Origin: Oreohelix idahoensis
Lineage: Eukaryota; Mollusca; Gastropoda; Stylommatophora; Oreohelicidae
Direction: 5' to 3'
NCBI GenBank assembly: GCA_024509875.1
Contig: JAMPIV010000577.1
Coordinates: 272,001 to 336,000 of the forward strand
Length of the DNA: 64,000 nt
Shown: positions 11,156 through 20,916 of the stretch, piece by piece
Position numbering within the stretch: the stretch's first letter is position 1
Layout of the letters: the number at the start of each line of letters is the position of its first letter
The notes under the pieces: generated by a model
What the model was told of the DNA's origin: nothing
The model's database searches: none
The model's input: only the letters and a program-made list of their open reading frames with translations
Made by a program: the position numbers and the translations under genes

Positions 11156-12254
11156 GCCAGAAGAAGACAGGATACAAGTATGGCAGGATACAGAGAGTAA
11201 ACAGTACAATGAGATTCTAGAACATACGACAGGAATAAGGAAACAATGGAATAATATAGAAACAGAAATAGATGCACCGTACAAACATACGAGAGCTGCA
11301 GAACAAAGAAACAGAGCACAGGAGCAGCAGCTATTGAAACAAAAGGAACAACAGATAGAGACTAAACAACAAAGTGGTGCAAGTCAAACTCAGAATATAG
11401 AGGACACATCAGCTAAAGATTCAGATACGCAGGAAGAGATGGAGGAAGAAAATATAAGAGGGATGAAGAGACAGCGGTCGTCGTCATCAGACGATTCAGA
11501 GGATTACAGAAGGCGTCTAGCAAAGTTGAGACATGTAGAAGAGGTCAGACTAAAGAGGAAGAATAAAGTAAGAAATAGTGGTGCAGCGGGAAGTAGGGAA
11601 GATATAGCTACACTGTGCGAATTTATTGATAGAAAATTTGAGGAGCTGAGAATGGACGACGAAATAGGGAGTACGAATCGAAAAGAGTACCGAGCCAAGA
11701 GTCGAGAGGCTAGAAAGGAGGAGACAAATTGCAGCAGTAGTAGAAGTAGAGAAACTACTAAGGATCTAAGGAGATACCGATCTAGTAGTCGAGAGGAGTT
11801 GAAGAGTAGAGATACTATGATAAATAGAAGCAGCGAGGAAGAGAATAGGAGAAGGAAGAATAAAGAGGAAGAAGGAAATAAAGATAGAACAAAAATAGAA
11901 GAGTTAACTGCACTTTGTGCAGATCTAGAGAGGAAGTTGGAAGAGTTAGAAAGGAAACAGAAAATGAATAGACAGACATCGGAGAAAAAGGAAGAGGTAA
12001 CATCACCTGGGGCAGGCGATGATAGAAAGGAGGCCACAGAGAAGGCGAAGCAGGAAGAAGTTGAGAAACATGAAGGAAATAGAAGTACAGATCGAAGAGA
12101 ATATCTATCTAAGAGTAGAGATACTAGGGAGGCAAGAAGAGATACGGATCGAAGAGATTACCGATCCAAGAGCCGAGATAGGCTGAGAAATAGTAGTAGA
12201 AATGAAATAAAAAAAATCAAAGATTCCAGTGGAAAACGGGAAAGAAAGGTATAG
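11142..12254 (+). CDS. Arginine/serine- and glutamate-rich protein of the LTR element
   Basis: A 370-aa ORF in the +1 frame relative to gag-protease. Its ATG lies within the last codons of that ORF, so it may be reached by reinitiation or a +1 shift. It is extremely charged. There are runs of Ser with Arg (KRQRSSSSDDSE, SSSRSRETT, YRSSSREELKSRD) and repeated YRSKSRD-like units near residues 180-230 and 320-355. Two helical segments look coiled-coil-like: REDIATLCEFIDRKFEELR and IEELTALCADLERKLEELE, which share an LCxxIxRKxEEL pattern. The RS-rich composition recalls SR splicing proteins, but I see no RRM and no known enzyme. Role unknown; RNA binding or nuclear targeting is a guess. Its length and clear internal repeats argue that it is a real gene. 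Confidence 0.65.
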   Translation: MGTYRPEEDRIQVWQDTESKQYNEILEHTTGIRKQWNNIETEIDAPYKHTRAAEQRNRAQEQQLLKQKEQQIETKQQSGASQTQNIEDTSAKDSDTQEEMEEENIRGMKRQRSSSSDDSEDYRRRLAKLRHVEEVRLKRKNKVRNSGAAGSREDIATLCEFIDRKFEELRMDDEIGSTNRKEYRAKSREARKEETNCSSSRSRETTKDLRRYRSSSREELKSRDTMINRSSEEENRRRKNKEEEGNKDRTKIEELTALCADLERKLEELERKQKMNRQTSEKKEEVTSPGAGDDRKEATEKAKQEEVEKHEGNRSTDRREYLSKSRDTREARRDTDRRDYRSKSRDRLRNSSRNEIKKIKDSSGKRERKV

Positions 12255-12654
12255 AAGCAGAGACGCATCAATTAGTAGCAGTGTCAGAGCATCTAGAATA
12301 CCACGGAGTGCAACAATGATGCAGCGAGAGGGTTATATGGGTAGAGGTCGAGGTAGCGACAGAGAACCTGAAAGAAACTCAGGGAGCATGATAAGGGAAG
12401 AAATGGAACATAGGGAAAAACCGAGGAAAACGGTTGACGAAGTAAGAAGTAAGGAGGTTGAGAGAAACTCGGGAGATACACGAGATACAGAGGTAGAGAG
12501 GAAGCAAAGTGTTGACAACGTTAGACGAGTAGAGGAGACTCAAGATATGGATAAACTGATAGCATTAGAGGCGCTTAAGAGTAAGGAGACAATAGAGGCG
12601 CTTAAAAGTAAAGAGACAATGGTGTTGAAGTTGATGGAGCTTATGAGCAAATAG
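12211..12654 (+). pseudogene. Frameshifted continuation of the RS-rich ORF
   Basis: The next frame stays open to TAG at 12,654 and continues the same composition (ERYRSRDASISSSVRASR, then MEHREKPRKTVDEVRS and a repeated EALKSKET). It has no ATG near its start. The change of frame lies at or just after an A8 run (12,209-12,216). The simplest reading is a one-base indel that cut about 140 codons off the RS-rich protein. A programmed slip on the A run is possible but unproven. The end (MVLKLMELMSK) is a short amphipathic helix. Confidence 0.55.
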
Positions 12655-14187
12655 GGGAATGAGTAGGAGGCTATGGAAGAAGACATAGCATATTAGGAGG
12701 TGTAGACAAGAAGGCGGTGGTAGCTGAGCCTTTAGAAGGCTAGGTATAATTGGTCTGTACCGCACACACATGAGAGAACTGAGTACACCTGACCAATAGG
12801 GTACTGCAGTAGAGGAGACGAGTAAAAGAGAGGTGAGAAGTAGAGGTCATAGGAGAATGGCAGACTATAGTTGGTAAGCCGTGGTGACGACGGCAGGAAC
12901 AGTGGAGATAGAGGTTGGAGAAGCCGTAGAGCAGAACACGCAGAAAAATGGAGTATTATGGTGAAATGGGAGAAATATGGAGTTACATATTTTGAGAAGT
13001 CGTAGAGGAAGACGGAAGGAATAATAGAGATTTTGAGAAACCGTTGAGGAGGACGGCGGTTTTGTGGGGTTTTCTGGGAGAAATATGGAACGATAAGGGA
13101 AAAATGAGATTTTGGGAAGTCGTGGAGCAGGACGGCAGAAATATGGACAAATTGGAAGAATAGATACAAATGAAGTATGGAGAAATATGGAGACGGAGAT
13201 TTTGGATAAAAGGAGAGAAGTAGAAATTGCAGCGGGAGTCTAGTTGTTTTGAAACTAGATGCAATCGTTCTACACTGAACATAAAAGTGAGCTGAGTAGG
13301 TCCGAACGATGGACTACTGCAGTAGTGGAAGAGAAGAGGAAAGAGGCAGGGAAGCCATAGATTAAGGGAGAGAGACGTAGAGAATGGGAAATTGAGAAGT
13401 CACAGAGAGGAGACGGAAAAGAATTACAAGATAACTAAAGGAGCATATGGAGAAACTATAGAGAATATGGCGGTAGATGAGGGCCATAGGGAAATGGCGA
13501 AGATATAGAGAAAATTGGATAATTAGAAGTGATAGTCTAGAGGGAGCTGATAACGGAGTTGAGGAAGATGCAGATTTTTTTTTCTTTCGGCAGTTGCCAG
13601 AGTCTTGTGAAGACTTTGTGGGAAGCGAGGCTTCTCCAAGTTATAAGAAATGGAGGTTATAGGGAGATAATAAGGAAGAATAATGAGAGATAGAAAAACT
13701 AAGGAAATGAGAATAGGGGAGAGAATAATTATGTTGAGGAAACAGTACACATTGTATATGGTTACGGGTTTCTTTTAAACACAAGGGAAGATGGAAATGA
13801 AATGTAGATAACGTAGGAAAGATATGCAACTAAGTAGAACGATTAATGAGATAGGCAGAATTTCAAGATAATTCGCGTAGGCGGGATAATAAACTTGGGA
13901 GTAGAGATAAAAGGGATGGTAAATGGCTAATGAAGTTAGAAAGGTCTAGTAAGAGTCGTAAAGGAGCAAACGACAAGGTGTACTATGAAATGAGTTCCAT
14001 TAGGTACAAGTTGTAACATGAAAAGAGTTGTATTCAGTAAAATGTATAATATGAAAACAGTTCCATGATGGAAAATGTATACTATGAAATGGAAATTGTA
14101 GAAGGAAGAGAGTGAGTGGAGATTTTTCGGGAAATTGTCTCTGTGAGACAAATTTTTTTTTTTAAAAAGGTGGGGGGGGGTGAGATG
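12655..14187 (+). other. Long purine-rich 3' non-coding region and polypurine tract
   Basis: About 1.5 kb strongly biased to A and G on the plus strand, with no pol domain. A motif of about 22 bases of the type AAGTCGTGGAGCAGGACGG recurs near 12,876, 12,920, 12,997, 13,037 and 13,117, and more weakly at 13,397. GAGATTTTGAGAA and GAAATATGGAGA also recur. The final stretch 14,164-14,185 (A5, GG, T, then a G run and TGAGA) directly precedes the 3' LTR and is the expected polypurine tract for plus-strand priming. Confidence 0.7.
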
Positions 14188-15186
14188 TGTGAACGGTGGT
14201 TTGGTTTTGATAGAGAGAAAGAATGTAGAAAAATGGTTTGAGAGATATGGATGGGTTTGGTTACAGATTATTTGTCGTTGATGAAGGGAGATAAGATGTG
14301 TAAGGTTAGGCTTTGTCTTAAGGGAAGTAACTTAGAATTAAGTCCCTTACAGGTTTGAGTGAGTTGAGAAAAAAGTATGCACGAGAAAGTCGAGATGCGT
14401 AAACACATGTTAGGCGTGAAGGAAGAATGTTGGAAGGGATTTTTGACAGAGTCTGTTATGAGACGCGCTAGGCGTAGGCAAGGAAAGGTGTTTCTCTCAA
14501 GTGTGTAGTTAGATATTGAACGTGCAGCGTAAGATTTGATATTGTTGTATAAGATATATTCGGAGCACCAAAGTGTTTGTGTAAGAAAAAAGTGTATTTC
14601 AAATGAAGAAACAAAACCAGGTACGTTTGACATTTTGATTTATAACTAGCGTATGTAAGCTCAGCAGACCAGGTCTGAGCAGAGGAAAGTAAACAGATGA
14701 AATCTTGGTAAAAGTGACAGCCCTGGCGGTTAAGGCCAGTTTCTCGTATAGAGATATAACAAGAAACATGGGAAAAGAAACATAAAAAAATAAATAAGCA
14801 GTACAGAAGAACGACAGGAATTTCTATCTGAATAAATATATGATATGTTCTATAGCTGGGACAAGAAATAGTAAGGAAAACAAGCAAATGTATGTGAAAA
14901 AATGGATACTGAGATTGTTTGAAACTGAAGATTGTATTTTGCAAGACTGCCAACCTTGAAGAGGAAGGTTGGGCATACCGTTTTTACTCAGTTATCAACG
15001 TATGTTAATAAAGTTCTACCATTGATATTTTCACTGCTGTTTTTGAGTGGTATCGATTGATCAACAGTGGGTATGAAGAAAAAGTAGAGTCAGTCTGAGT
15101 GAAGGAAGTTTCTAGTATTTACTTTACAACACATTAGCTACTGGAAGGGCAGAGGTCCGAATCTTGCAATACGACTCACGGCTACA
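14188..15186 (+). repeat. 3' LTR
   Basis: A 999-bp copy of the 5' LTR with the same TGTG...TACA ends, splice-donor-like site and AATAAA signal. It is followed by the target duplication ATGC at 15,187-15,190. Confidence 0.93.
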
Positions 15187-15713
15187 ATGCTACAGAAACA
15201 TATCAATTTATCCCCATAGTCGTTTGCTGTTCCGCTGCAGCATTTTCCCATTACTCTTTCATTATACTTGTATGTATTGTGTGTTCCAACTTTTGCATTG
15301 AGGTCTCCTATTACTACGATCAGATCATATCTAGGTGTGTCTTCCATTTCTTTCTGCAGTTGTTGATATAATTTATCCTTGACCTCATCATCGCTGTCAT
15401 TCGTTGATGCGTAGCATTGTATTATTGTAGCGTTGGTGAATCTCCCTCTCAATCTTATTCTTATCAGTCTGTTGCTGATGGGTTTCCATTCCAGTAATGA
15501 ACTTTCTATTCCTTTCTGTATAATAATGGCTACGGCTTCATTGCGCTGTCCATCCTCTCTTCCAGAGTAAAGTACTGTTTCTCCTGTTGCTGTTTTAACT
15601 TTTCACGCCCCTGTCTATCTGCTCTCGCTTATCCCTAGAATGTGTAGTCTATAGTTTCTCATTTCTACTGTGACCTGTTTTAGTTTACCCGTCTCGTTCA
15701 TTGTCCTGACATT
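15187..15713 (-). pseudogene. Middle of the LINE endonuclease, broken by the LTR element
   Basis: Reading minus, the frame shows TMNETGKLKQ, then GREDGQRNEAVAI, RLIRIRLRGRFTNATIIQCY, DLIVVIGDLNAKVG and NDYGDKLICFC. These are consecutive strands of an APE endonuclease, and GDLNAKVG is the D-x-N metal- and phosphate-binding motif. There are two stop codons in the TETGxxKVK area. The frame reaches 15,187 at exactly the phase resumed at 5313. The first 295 bases are a duplicate of 16,186-16,480. Confidence 0.9.
15419..15713. repeat. 295-bp direct duplication, left copy
   Basis: Begins GTATTATTGTAG and ends CCTGACATT on the plus strand. The partner is 16,186-16,480, also 295 bp and about 90 percent similar by eye. 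The two copies exactly flank the inserted LINE tail. Confidence 0.85.
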
Positions 15714-16185
15714 TCTTACTTACTTAATCGTTCCCCTTCTACCGTGAGGTGTAGAGGTTTGGAAGAGAGAGCGCCAGACTATCCTATCGGTTGTCTTCCT
15801 CCTTGCCTGGTTTCATTCTAGTCCTCGGTCCTCCAAAGATTGTCTAATGTTGTCCTCCCAGCGGACTCTGGGTCGTCTTGGGGTCTGGATCCCTGGTTCT
15901 TTGTTTTCCATGCTTGTCGTGGTAGCCGACCTTCTCCCATTCTGCAGACATGGCCAAACCATCTTAGTTGGGACTGTTCATCTTGGGTCTGTAGGGGGTG
16001 GGATTTTAGGCCTTGACGTATCGTCTGGTTGCGGATCATGTCTCTTATTTGTTACTTCAGCCACCTTCCTCAGATACCTCATTTCTGAGGTTTGGATCTG
16101 GCTTTTATGGGTTGTAGTCATTGCCTATGACTCGCATGCATATGTCAAGACTGGGACATAGGTGGAGCGGTATACAGCCATCTTC
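15714..16185 (-). pseudogene. Truncated LINE tail, same family as 6926-7707
   Basis: On the minus strand: a YTAPPMSQS/AVYRSTYVPV region in shifted frames, then QTIRQGLKSHPLQTQ, SQLRWFGHVCRMGEG and RLPRQAWKTK, ending in TTAAGTAAGTAAG. It aligns with roughly the last 470 bases of the copy at 6926-7707 and ends in the same TAAG tail. Several frameshifts show it is older. It interrupts the endonuclease of the larger minus-strand LINE and is bounded on both sides by the 295-bp duplication. Confidence 0.88.
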
Positions 16186-16480
16186 GTATTATTGTAGTAT
16201 TGGTGAATCTCCCTCTCAACCTTATTCTTATCAGTCTGCTGCTGATGGGTTTCCATTCCAGTAATGTCCTTCCTATTCCTTTCTGTAGAATAATGGCTAC
16301 ATTTTCATTGGGCTGTCCATCCTCTCTTCCAGAGTAAAGTACTGTTTCCCCTGTTGCTGTTTTAACTTTTGCTTCTCCTGTCCATCTGTTCTCGCTTATG
16401 CCTAGAATGTGTAATCTATAGTTTCTCATTTCTGCTGTGGCCTGTTTTAGTTTCCCCGTCTCGTTCATTGTCCTGACATT
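16186..16480. repeat. 295-bp direct duplication, right copy
   Basis: Same boundaries as the left copy (GTATTATTGTAG to CCTGACATT). See 15,419-15,713. Confidence 0.85.
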
Positions 16481-16865
16481 ACAAAATCCTATTGTTGTTT
16501 CACGTTTTGCGGTCGACAAAGTCCGTTTTCGTGTCAGTGGCTTCTTTTCGGTTTTTACCACTGACAGTCATACGAGCCTCAAACTCCGGATGTCCGTCCC
16601 GCACCATAGTTTGTTCATTTGTTGTCGTTTCCGTAATTTCATTTCTTTTTACATAGCCAGGAGTGTCAGACCTATGCTAAAACTCCCAACCAGGAGGACC
16701 AGGGTGGCTGCTTTAGTCTGACCTCTGCCCGCGCAAACCTGTCCAGCTTGGTAGAACCTTCCAGGAGCAAAACTCCAGCAGGCATAGCTCTGTGGGTAAT
16801 CAGGGTACGCAATCCGCCATACTTCGACAAGGTATTGACACCGGTGATGGCAGAACCCCTACCCT
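16186..16865 (-). pseudogene. 5' end of the interrupted LINE: leader and N-terminal APE endonuclease
   Basis: From 16,561 on the minus strand the frame reads KRETTIGFCNVRTMNETGKL, LHILGISENRWTGEAKVK, GETVLYSGREDG and SRLIRIRLRGRFTNTTII. F-C-N-V-R-T-M and G-I-S-E-N-R-W are the first metal-binding motifs of APE endonucleases. The frame is open until 16,186, where the LINE tail interrupts it. Upstream, 16,562-16,865 is a GC-richer leader without a long ORF. It fits the 5' untranslated part of the same LINE. Together with 15,187-15,713 and 4561-5313 this makes one endonuclease gene in three pieces. Confidence 0.85.
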
Positions 16866-17589
16866 ACATGTTATATCTTAATTAAAACCCATTGTAGCCT
16901 GAACAGGTTCTTTTCTACATCAATTTCTATATACATCTCACATGTTTGTATTTTCAGTTTTACAGTGAGGTTTTTTTTCTTTTTTTACTGTTTGTACTTA
17001 TGTCATTTGTAAATTGTCTTTTTTTTTTTTTTTTTAGAAATATTCAGTTAGTTGTTGCGAAAGCATCAAATGATCTCAAACTTCTGAAAAAAAAAAAAAA
17101 AAAATTCACTTTCTTCACGTCGTAACTTGGAGAGAAACTAGTTGATTGACCTTCTAGCATTGAAATTAAATAATTTTTCATAAATTAGGTATGGTAGATT
17201 TAAGTGCAAAAATGTTTAGCAATTACTAACAGTCATTCGTCTGCTTCTTCTCTTCATAAATGATTAAAAATGTTTGACATTTAATCAGTTGACATTCAAT
17301 CAATCAATCAATCAATACTAGTTAGCTTCCCAGGTAGCATAGGCATTCAACAAACACATACCAAGACCTGTTGTAAAAGGGTAATAATGTCTGTTTGTTT
17401 AGCCTGATGAATTAAGATTTTGTTCATACGTTCACTTATTCTAGAACTAAAGGTTACTTATATGAGATCATGTGAACTAATGTTAAAGATTGACCTCGCA
17501 TCTAATTTCTAGATTAAAGCATTAAGCTTCTTATCCAAACAAACACAACACTCTTATTAAAAGAACAAAGTTACTCAGTGTACATTAGA
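16866..17589. other. AT-rich spacer with homopolymer tracts
   Basis: No gene seen. Contains T tracts near 16,973 and 17,021, an A tract at about 17,086-17,103, and a short (AATC)n run near 17,297-17,317. Confidence 0.55.
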
Positions 17590-17835
17590 TATTTAATGCT
17601 GCTTAAAAAAAAATATAAAGTGAAAAGTCTTCAATGCTGCTTGGCAAAATATTTGTGAATAAAGTGAAGAGCCATCAAAGCTGCTTAGCAAATTATGCAT
17701 GTATAAAGTGATGACCCTTTGACGCTGCTTACAGATTATACATGTATAAAGTGATAAGCCTTCAATGATGTTTAGCAAATTATACATGTATAAAGTGATG
17801 AGCCTTCAATAATGTTTAGCAAATTATACATGTTG
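17590..17835. repeat. 44-bp minisatellite, array 1 (about 6 units)
   Basis: Degenerate tandem units of about 44 bp built on CTTCAATGCTGCTTAGCAAA followed by TTATACATGTATAAAGTGATGAG. The outer units are most diverged. The same unit forms arrays at 20,255-20,916 and 23,492-24,146. Confidence 0.92.
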
Positions 17836-19149
17836 TGGTGAAGTGGGATGTTATAAATATTTATAGGGGACTTAGTGTACTGACTGAGATCAGCTGTGAA
17901 GGTATCTATATCTATTAAGAGTAGTGTATTATAGATAACCTTACTTGCTACCACATATCTATATATCTCAGTCAGAATTATTCTGGAATAGTGTGATGAC
18001 TACGTTAGGTGTCTAGGGTATGTGTATGATGAAGTGTAAGTCACAACAACAGACAGATAAACAATTTAATTTAATCCACTACTCTTGACAACACTGTGAC
18101 ACTCACATACATATAACACTCTATGAGAATATCTTAAGGAGTCACTGATAACTTTTCAAATAACAATATGTATTCATGGTTATCATAAAGGTATATGTGT
18201 CCTGATTCAAATACAAAGGAACCAGGAATCACAATCAATTTTAATTACAAGTATATGTACAGACTTTATCAATATGAATATTGTAGTGACATATATTATT
18301 AAAATATCCTATGTGTGTCAGTTGTGTAGTGGTAATATGAGGTAATACTGGTTTTGTTTTGTTCAAGCTCTGTTGGTATTTGTCATCATGACTTCAATAG
18401 TTTGTCTTTTGGGACTAGTATTGGAGATGTTCTCAGTTCCTGATATTAAGACAATTAAATTCCCCTCTGAATGTTATTTTTACAAAGTCATTTCAAGATG
18501 AGGGGACATAATGTTGAGCTCAGCTGGCCAAATCAGCTTATCTGGCGTGATGGCGGCAGGGAAGGACTCCTCTGCTCGAATTCTCCTCTGGGCTCTGGAG
18601 ACACCTCACTGATAGCTAAATGGACCAGGGAGTATGCTGTCCGACTCTGGATTCAGCAAAGCTCTGACCAGGTGCTGCTCAGTACCATCAAGACCACGGT
18701 CCCTGTAAACAAGAAGGATGTACCTTCTACTTCATAACTAATTGATACTCTAGTTCTACACTGAGCACAATACAACACAAACATTGAGTTCAGAGCGTTA
18801 GGCCAACTGTCAGCTTCATCTGAAATACTTTATACCAGTATTTACCTCCTTAATGGTTACCACGCCTCTGCACTTCCAGCATTATTTCTGTCTAATCAAT
18901 CATCCAGGTGTCAGTGTACTATTTGCCATTCCATGCCGTTTTACTTCCCTCCGACACCCTCTGTTCAGGCTGGAGCATTATAGGCTTTATCTCCTGTTTG
19001 CCACTGAACTACACATATATATACAGGCATAAATTAACAATTTACATTCAATTTTCATTAAAAGATACTGAATGGTTCAAGCTTACCACAATTTCATGGA
19101 AATAAACACAGATACGTTGATTAGCAATGAATTCTGGCACAATTACTGG
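17836..19149. other. Unassigned; one GC-richer open stretch
   Basis: Mostly AT-rich. At 18,471-18,737 an 88-codon ORF (ending PVNKKDVPSTS) lies in a GC-richer patch. I do not recognise it and see no splice or promoter context that would make it a gene. Confidence 0.35.
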
Positions 19150-19310
19150 CACAAATTCCCATCTGCTTATGTTCCAGGCTTTTATTTAACACAAATATGA
19201 GCTGGCTTCAACGCACTGTTGCTTTATCAAGATTATTTGCACTAGTGGTCTCGAACTAACGCTCCTAAGTGAGTATATCAGCGAGTCTAGCCAATGAGGC
19301 CACGTTTCGA
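19150..19310 (-). mobile_element. tRNA-like SINE head and part of a body
   Basis: On the minus strand TGGCCTCATTGGCTAGA (plus 19,286-19,302) resembles a Pol III A box, and GTTCGAGACCAC (19,245-19,256) resembles a B box. The spacing is about 30 bases, as in a tRNA. A real tRNA is unlikely because the acceptor stem does not close. I infer a SINE but could not define its tail or target duplication. Confidence 0.5.
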
Positions 19311-20254
19311 CAAGTGTTTGAAAAAATGTTACCTTTTCACGTCTCCCCTAACAACGAAAGATAGTATTTATAGCCCGACCAATCGTGGTTAGTCTTTCAT
19401 TTGTTGCGCTCCAATCAATTTGGAGTTTACATGGTAGGCTAATTCTGTAACGTAAGATTTTTTTCAAACACGTTATAAAAAAAATTTTATGAGCAGAAAT
19501 GATTCCATGCTGTCAGGCATCCCCACTATTTTATTTTGGTTATAATTTATTAATTCCTGGACTATTTGCGTAACGTTTTACATATTCTTTGTCAGCAAGC
19601 CCTAAGGAACCCAAATATCCAAATTTAAAAGAGCTACGTGGCTGCGTTCAAAATATGCAATTCCTTCTACCTCCTGTTTCGAAGATGTGCTGTCTGGGTA
19701 CTGTAATGTTTTCAAACGTAAACCCATATAATGTTATCTTTCCTAATAAGCGTTTTTTATGATTTTAAAACCTAACTCTGGGAAGGGTAGTGAATTTATC
19801 ACTGTCCGTCCGAAAAAGTTAGTGCTTGTAGTCTTACACGCGTGATGGCAGCATTTGTGTATCGCGCGAAGCGTGTTTAGTGTTCGGCTTTCTGCCTCTC
19901 CCTTCTCGCTATCCTTTTGTCCATCTGTCTTTTGATCTTGGTAACATAGTGTAGAAAAAGACATGAATAGAATTTAAAATTTAGGTCAACTTGCATATTT
20001 CAAGGTTTTTCTTAGAAAGGCAGCACATTTTATTGTGTGTTTGGGAAACGCGTGTATGTTGCAGAAGGCCTTTAATATCAACGTGAAACGTTACAATTTG
20101 CATACGCAGTAGAAAACAAGGGGATTTCGAGTACAGTCATTGTGACAGCACTGTTCTTTACCATTCTTCTTCCTTTATTTATTATATGTATTTATTAGGC
20201 TTTATATTTACTTGATAATTTATATATGTGGATTAGAATATTCCACGACACATG
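19311..20254. other. No gene seen
   Basis: Unassigned AT-rich sequence; short ORFs lack family signatures. Confidence 0.45.
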
Positions 20255-20916
20255 TTCAAAGCGATGAGCCATCAATGATGCTTGACAAATTATACACGTA
20301 TAAATTGATGAGCCTTCAACGCTGCTTAGCAAATTATACATGTATAAAGTGATGAGTCTTCAATGCTGCTTAGCAAATTATGCACGTATAAAGTGATGAG
20401 TCTTCGATGCTGCTTAGCAAATCAAACATGTATAATATGAAAAGCCTTAAATGCTGTTTAGCAAATTATTCATGTATAAAGAGATAAGTTTTTAAGGATG
20501 TTTACCAAATTATACAATTATAAAGTGATAAGCCGTTATGGATGTTTAGCAAATTATACATGTATAACGTGATGGAATTTCAATGCTGCTTAGCAAATTA
20601 TACACGTATAAAGTGATGAGTCTTCAATGCTACTTAGCAAATTATACATGTATAAAGTTATAAGCTTTTAAGGATGTTAAGCATATTATACATGTATAAA
20701 GTGATAATCCTTTAAGGATGTTTCGCAAATTATAAACGTATAAAGTGATAAGCCTCCCAATGATGTTTAGCAAATTATACATGTATAAAGTGATGGGCCT
20801 TTAAGGATGTTTAGCAAATTATACAATTATAAAAGGATAAGCCTTTAAGGATGTTTAGCAAATTATACATGTATAAAGTGATAAGTCTTTAATGATGTTT
20901 AATAAATTATACATGT
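20255..20916. repeat. 44-bp minisatellite, array 2 (about 15 units)
   Basis: Same unit as 17,590-17,835. Most units keep the perfect 14-bp palindrome TTATACATGTATAA. The variable half alternates between TCAATGCTGCTTAG and TTAAGGATGTTTAG types. Confidence 0.95.

Larger units (their letters stand above)
5314..15186 (+). mobile_element. LTR retroelement with Gag-protease, DEK_C-like domain and RS-rich ORF but no polymerase
   Basis: Two near-identical direct repeats (5314-6311 and 14,188-15,186) begin TGTGAACGG and end CGGCTACA, giving canonical TGT...ACA termini. The 4-bp sequence ATGC flanks the element at 5310-5313 and 15,187-15,190. The internal part holds a leader with a LINE insertion, a 1015-aa Gag-protease ORF, an overlapping 370-aa RS-rich ORF, a frameshifted extension, a long purine-rich non-coding tail and a polypurine tract. 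I looked for RT (Y-x-D-D), RNase H and integrase (H2C2, DDE) signatures in all frames and saw none. The long intact ORF and roughly 99 percent LTR similarity by eye suggest a young, non-autonomous element. It resembles what plant literature calls TR-GAG elements. Confidence 0.9.

Noticed and set aside
11504..12037. 177-codon minus-strand Ser/Leu-rich ORF
   Set aside because: Shadow of the purine-rich RS ORF on the plus strand.
5314..15186. Envelope gene making the Gag-only element a retrovirus-like agent
   Set aside because: The extra ORF is highly charged and RS-rich, with no signal peptide, transmembrane segment or glycosylation pattern.
18471..18737. 88-codon ORF in a GC-richer patch as a host exon
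   Set aside because: No family recognised, no clear splice sites, no homologous copy in the window; left as unassigned.
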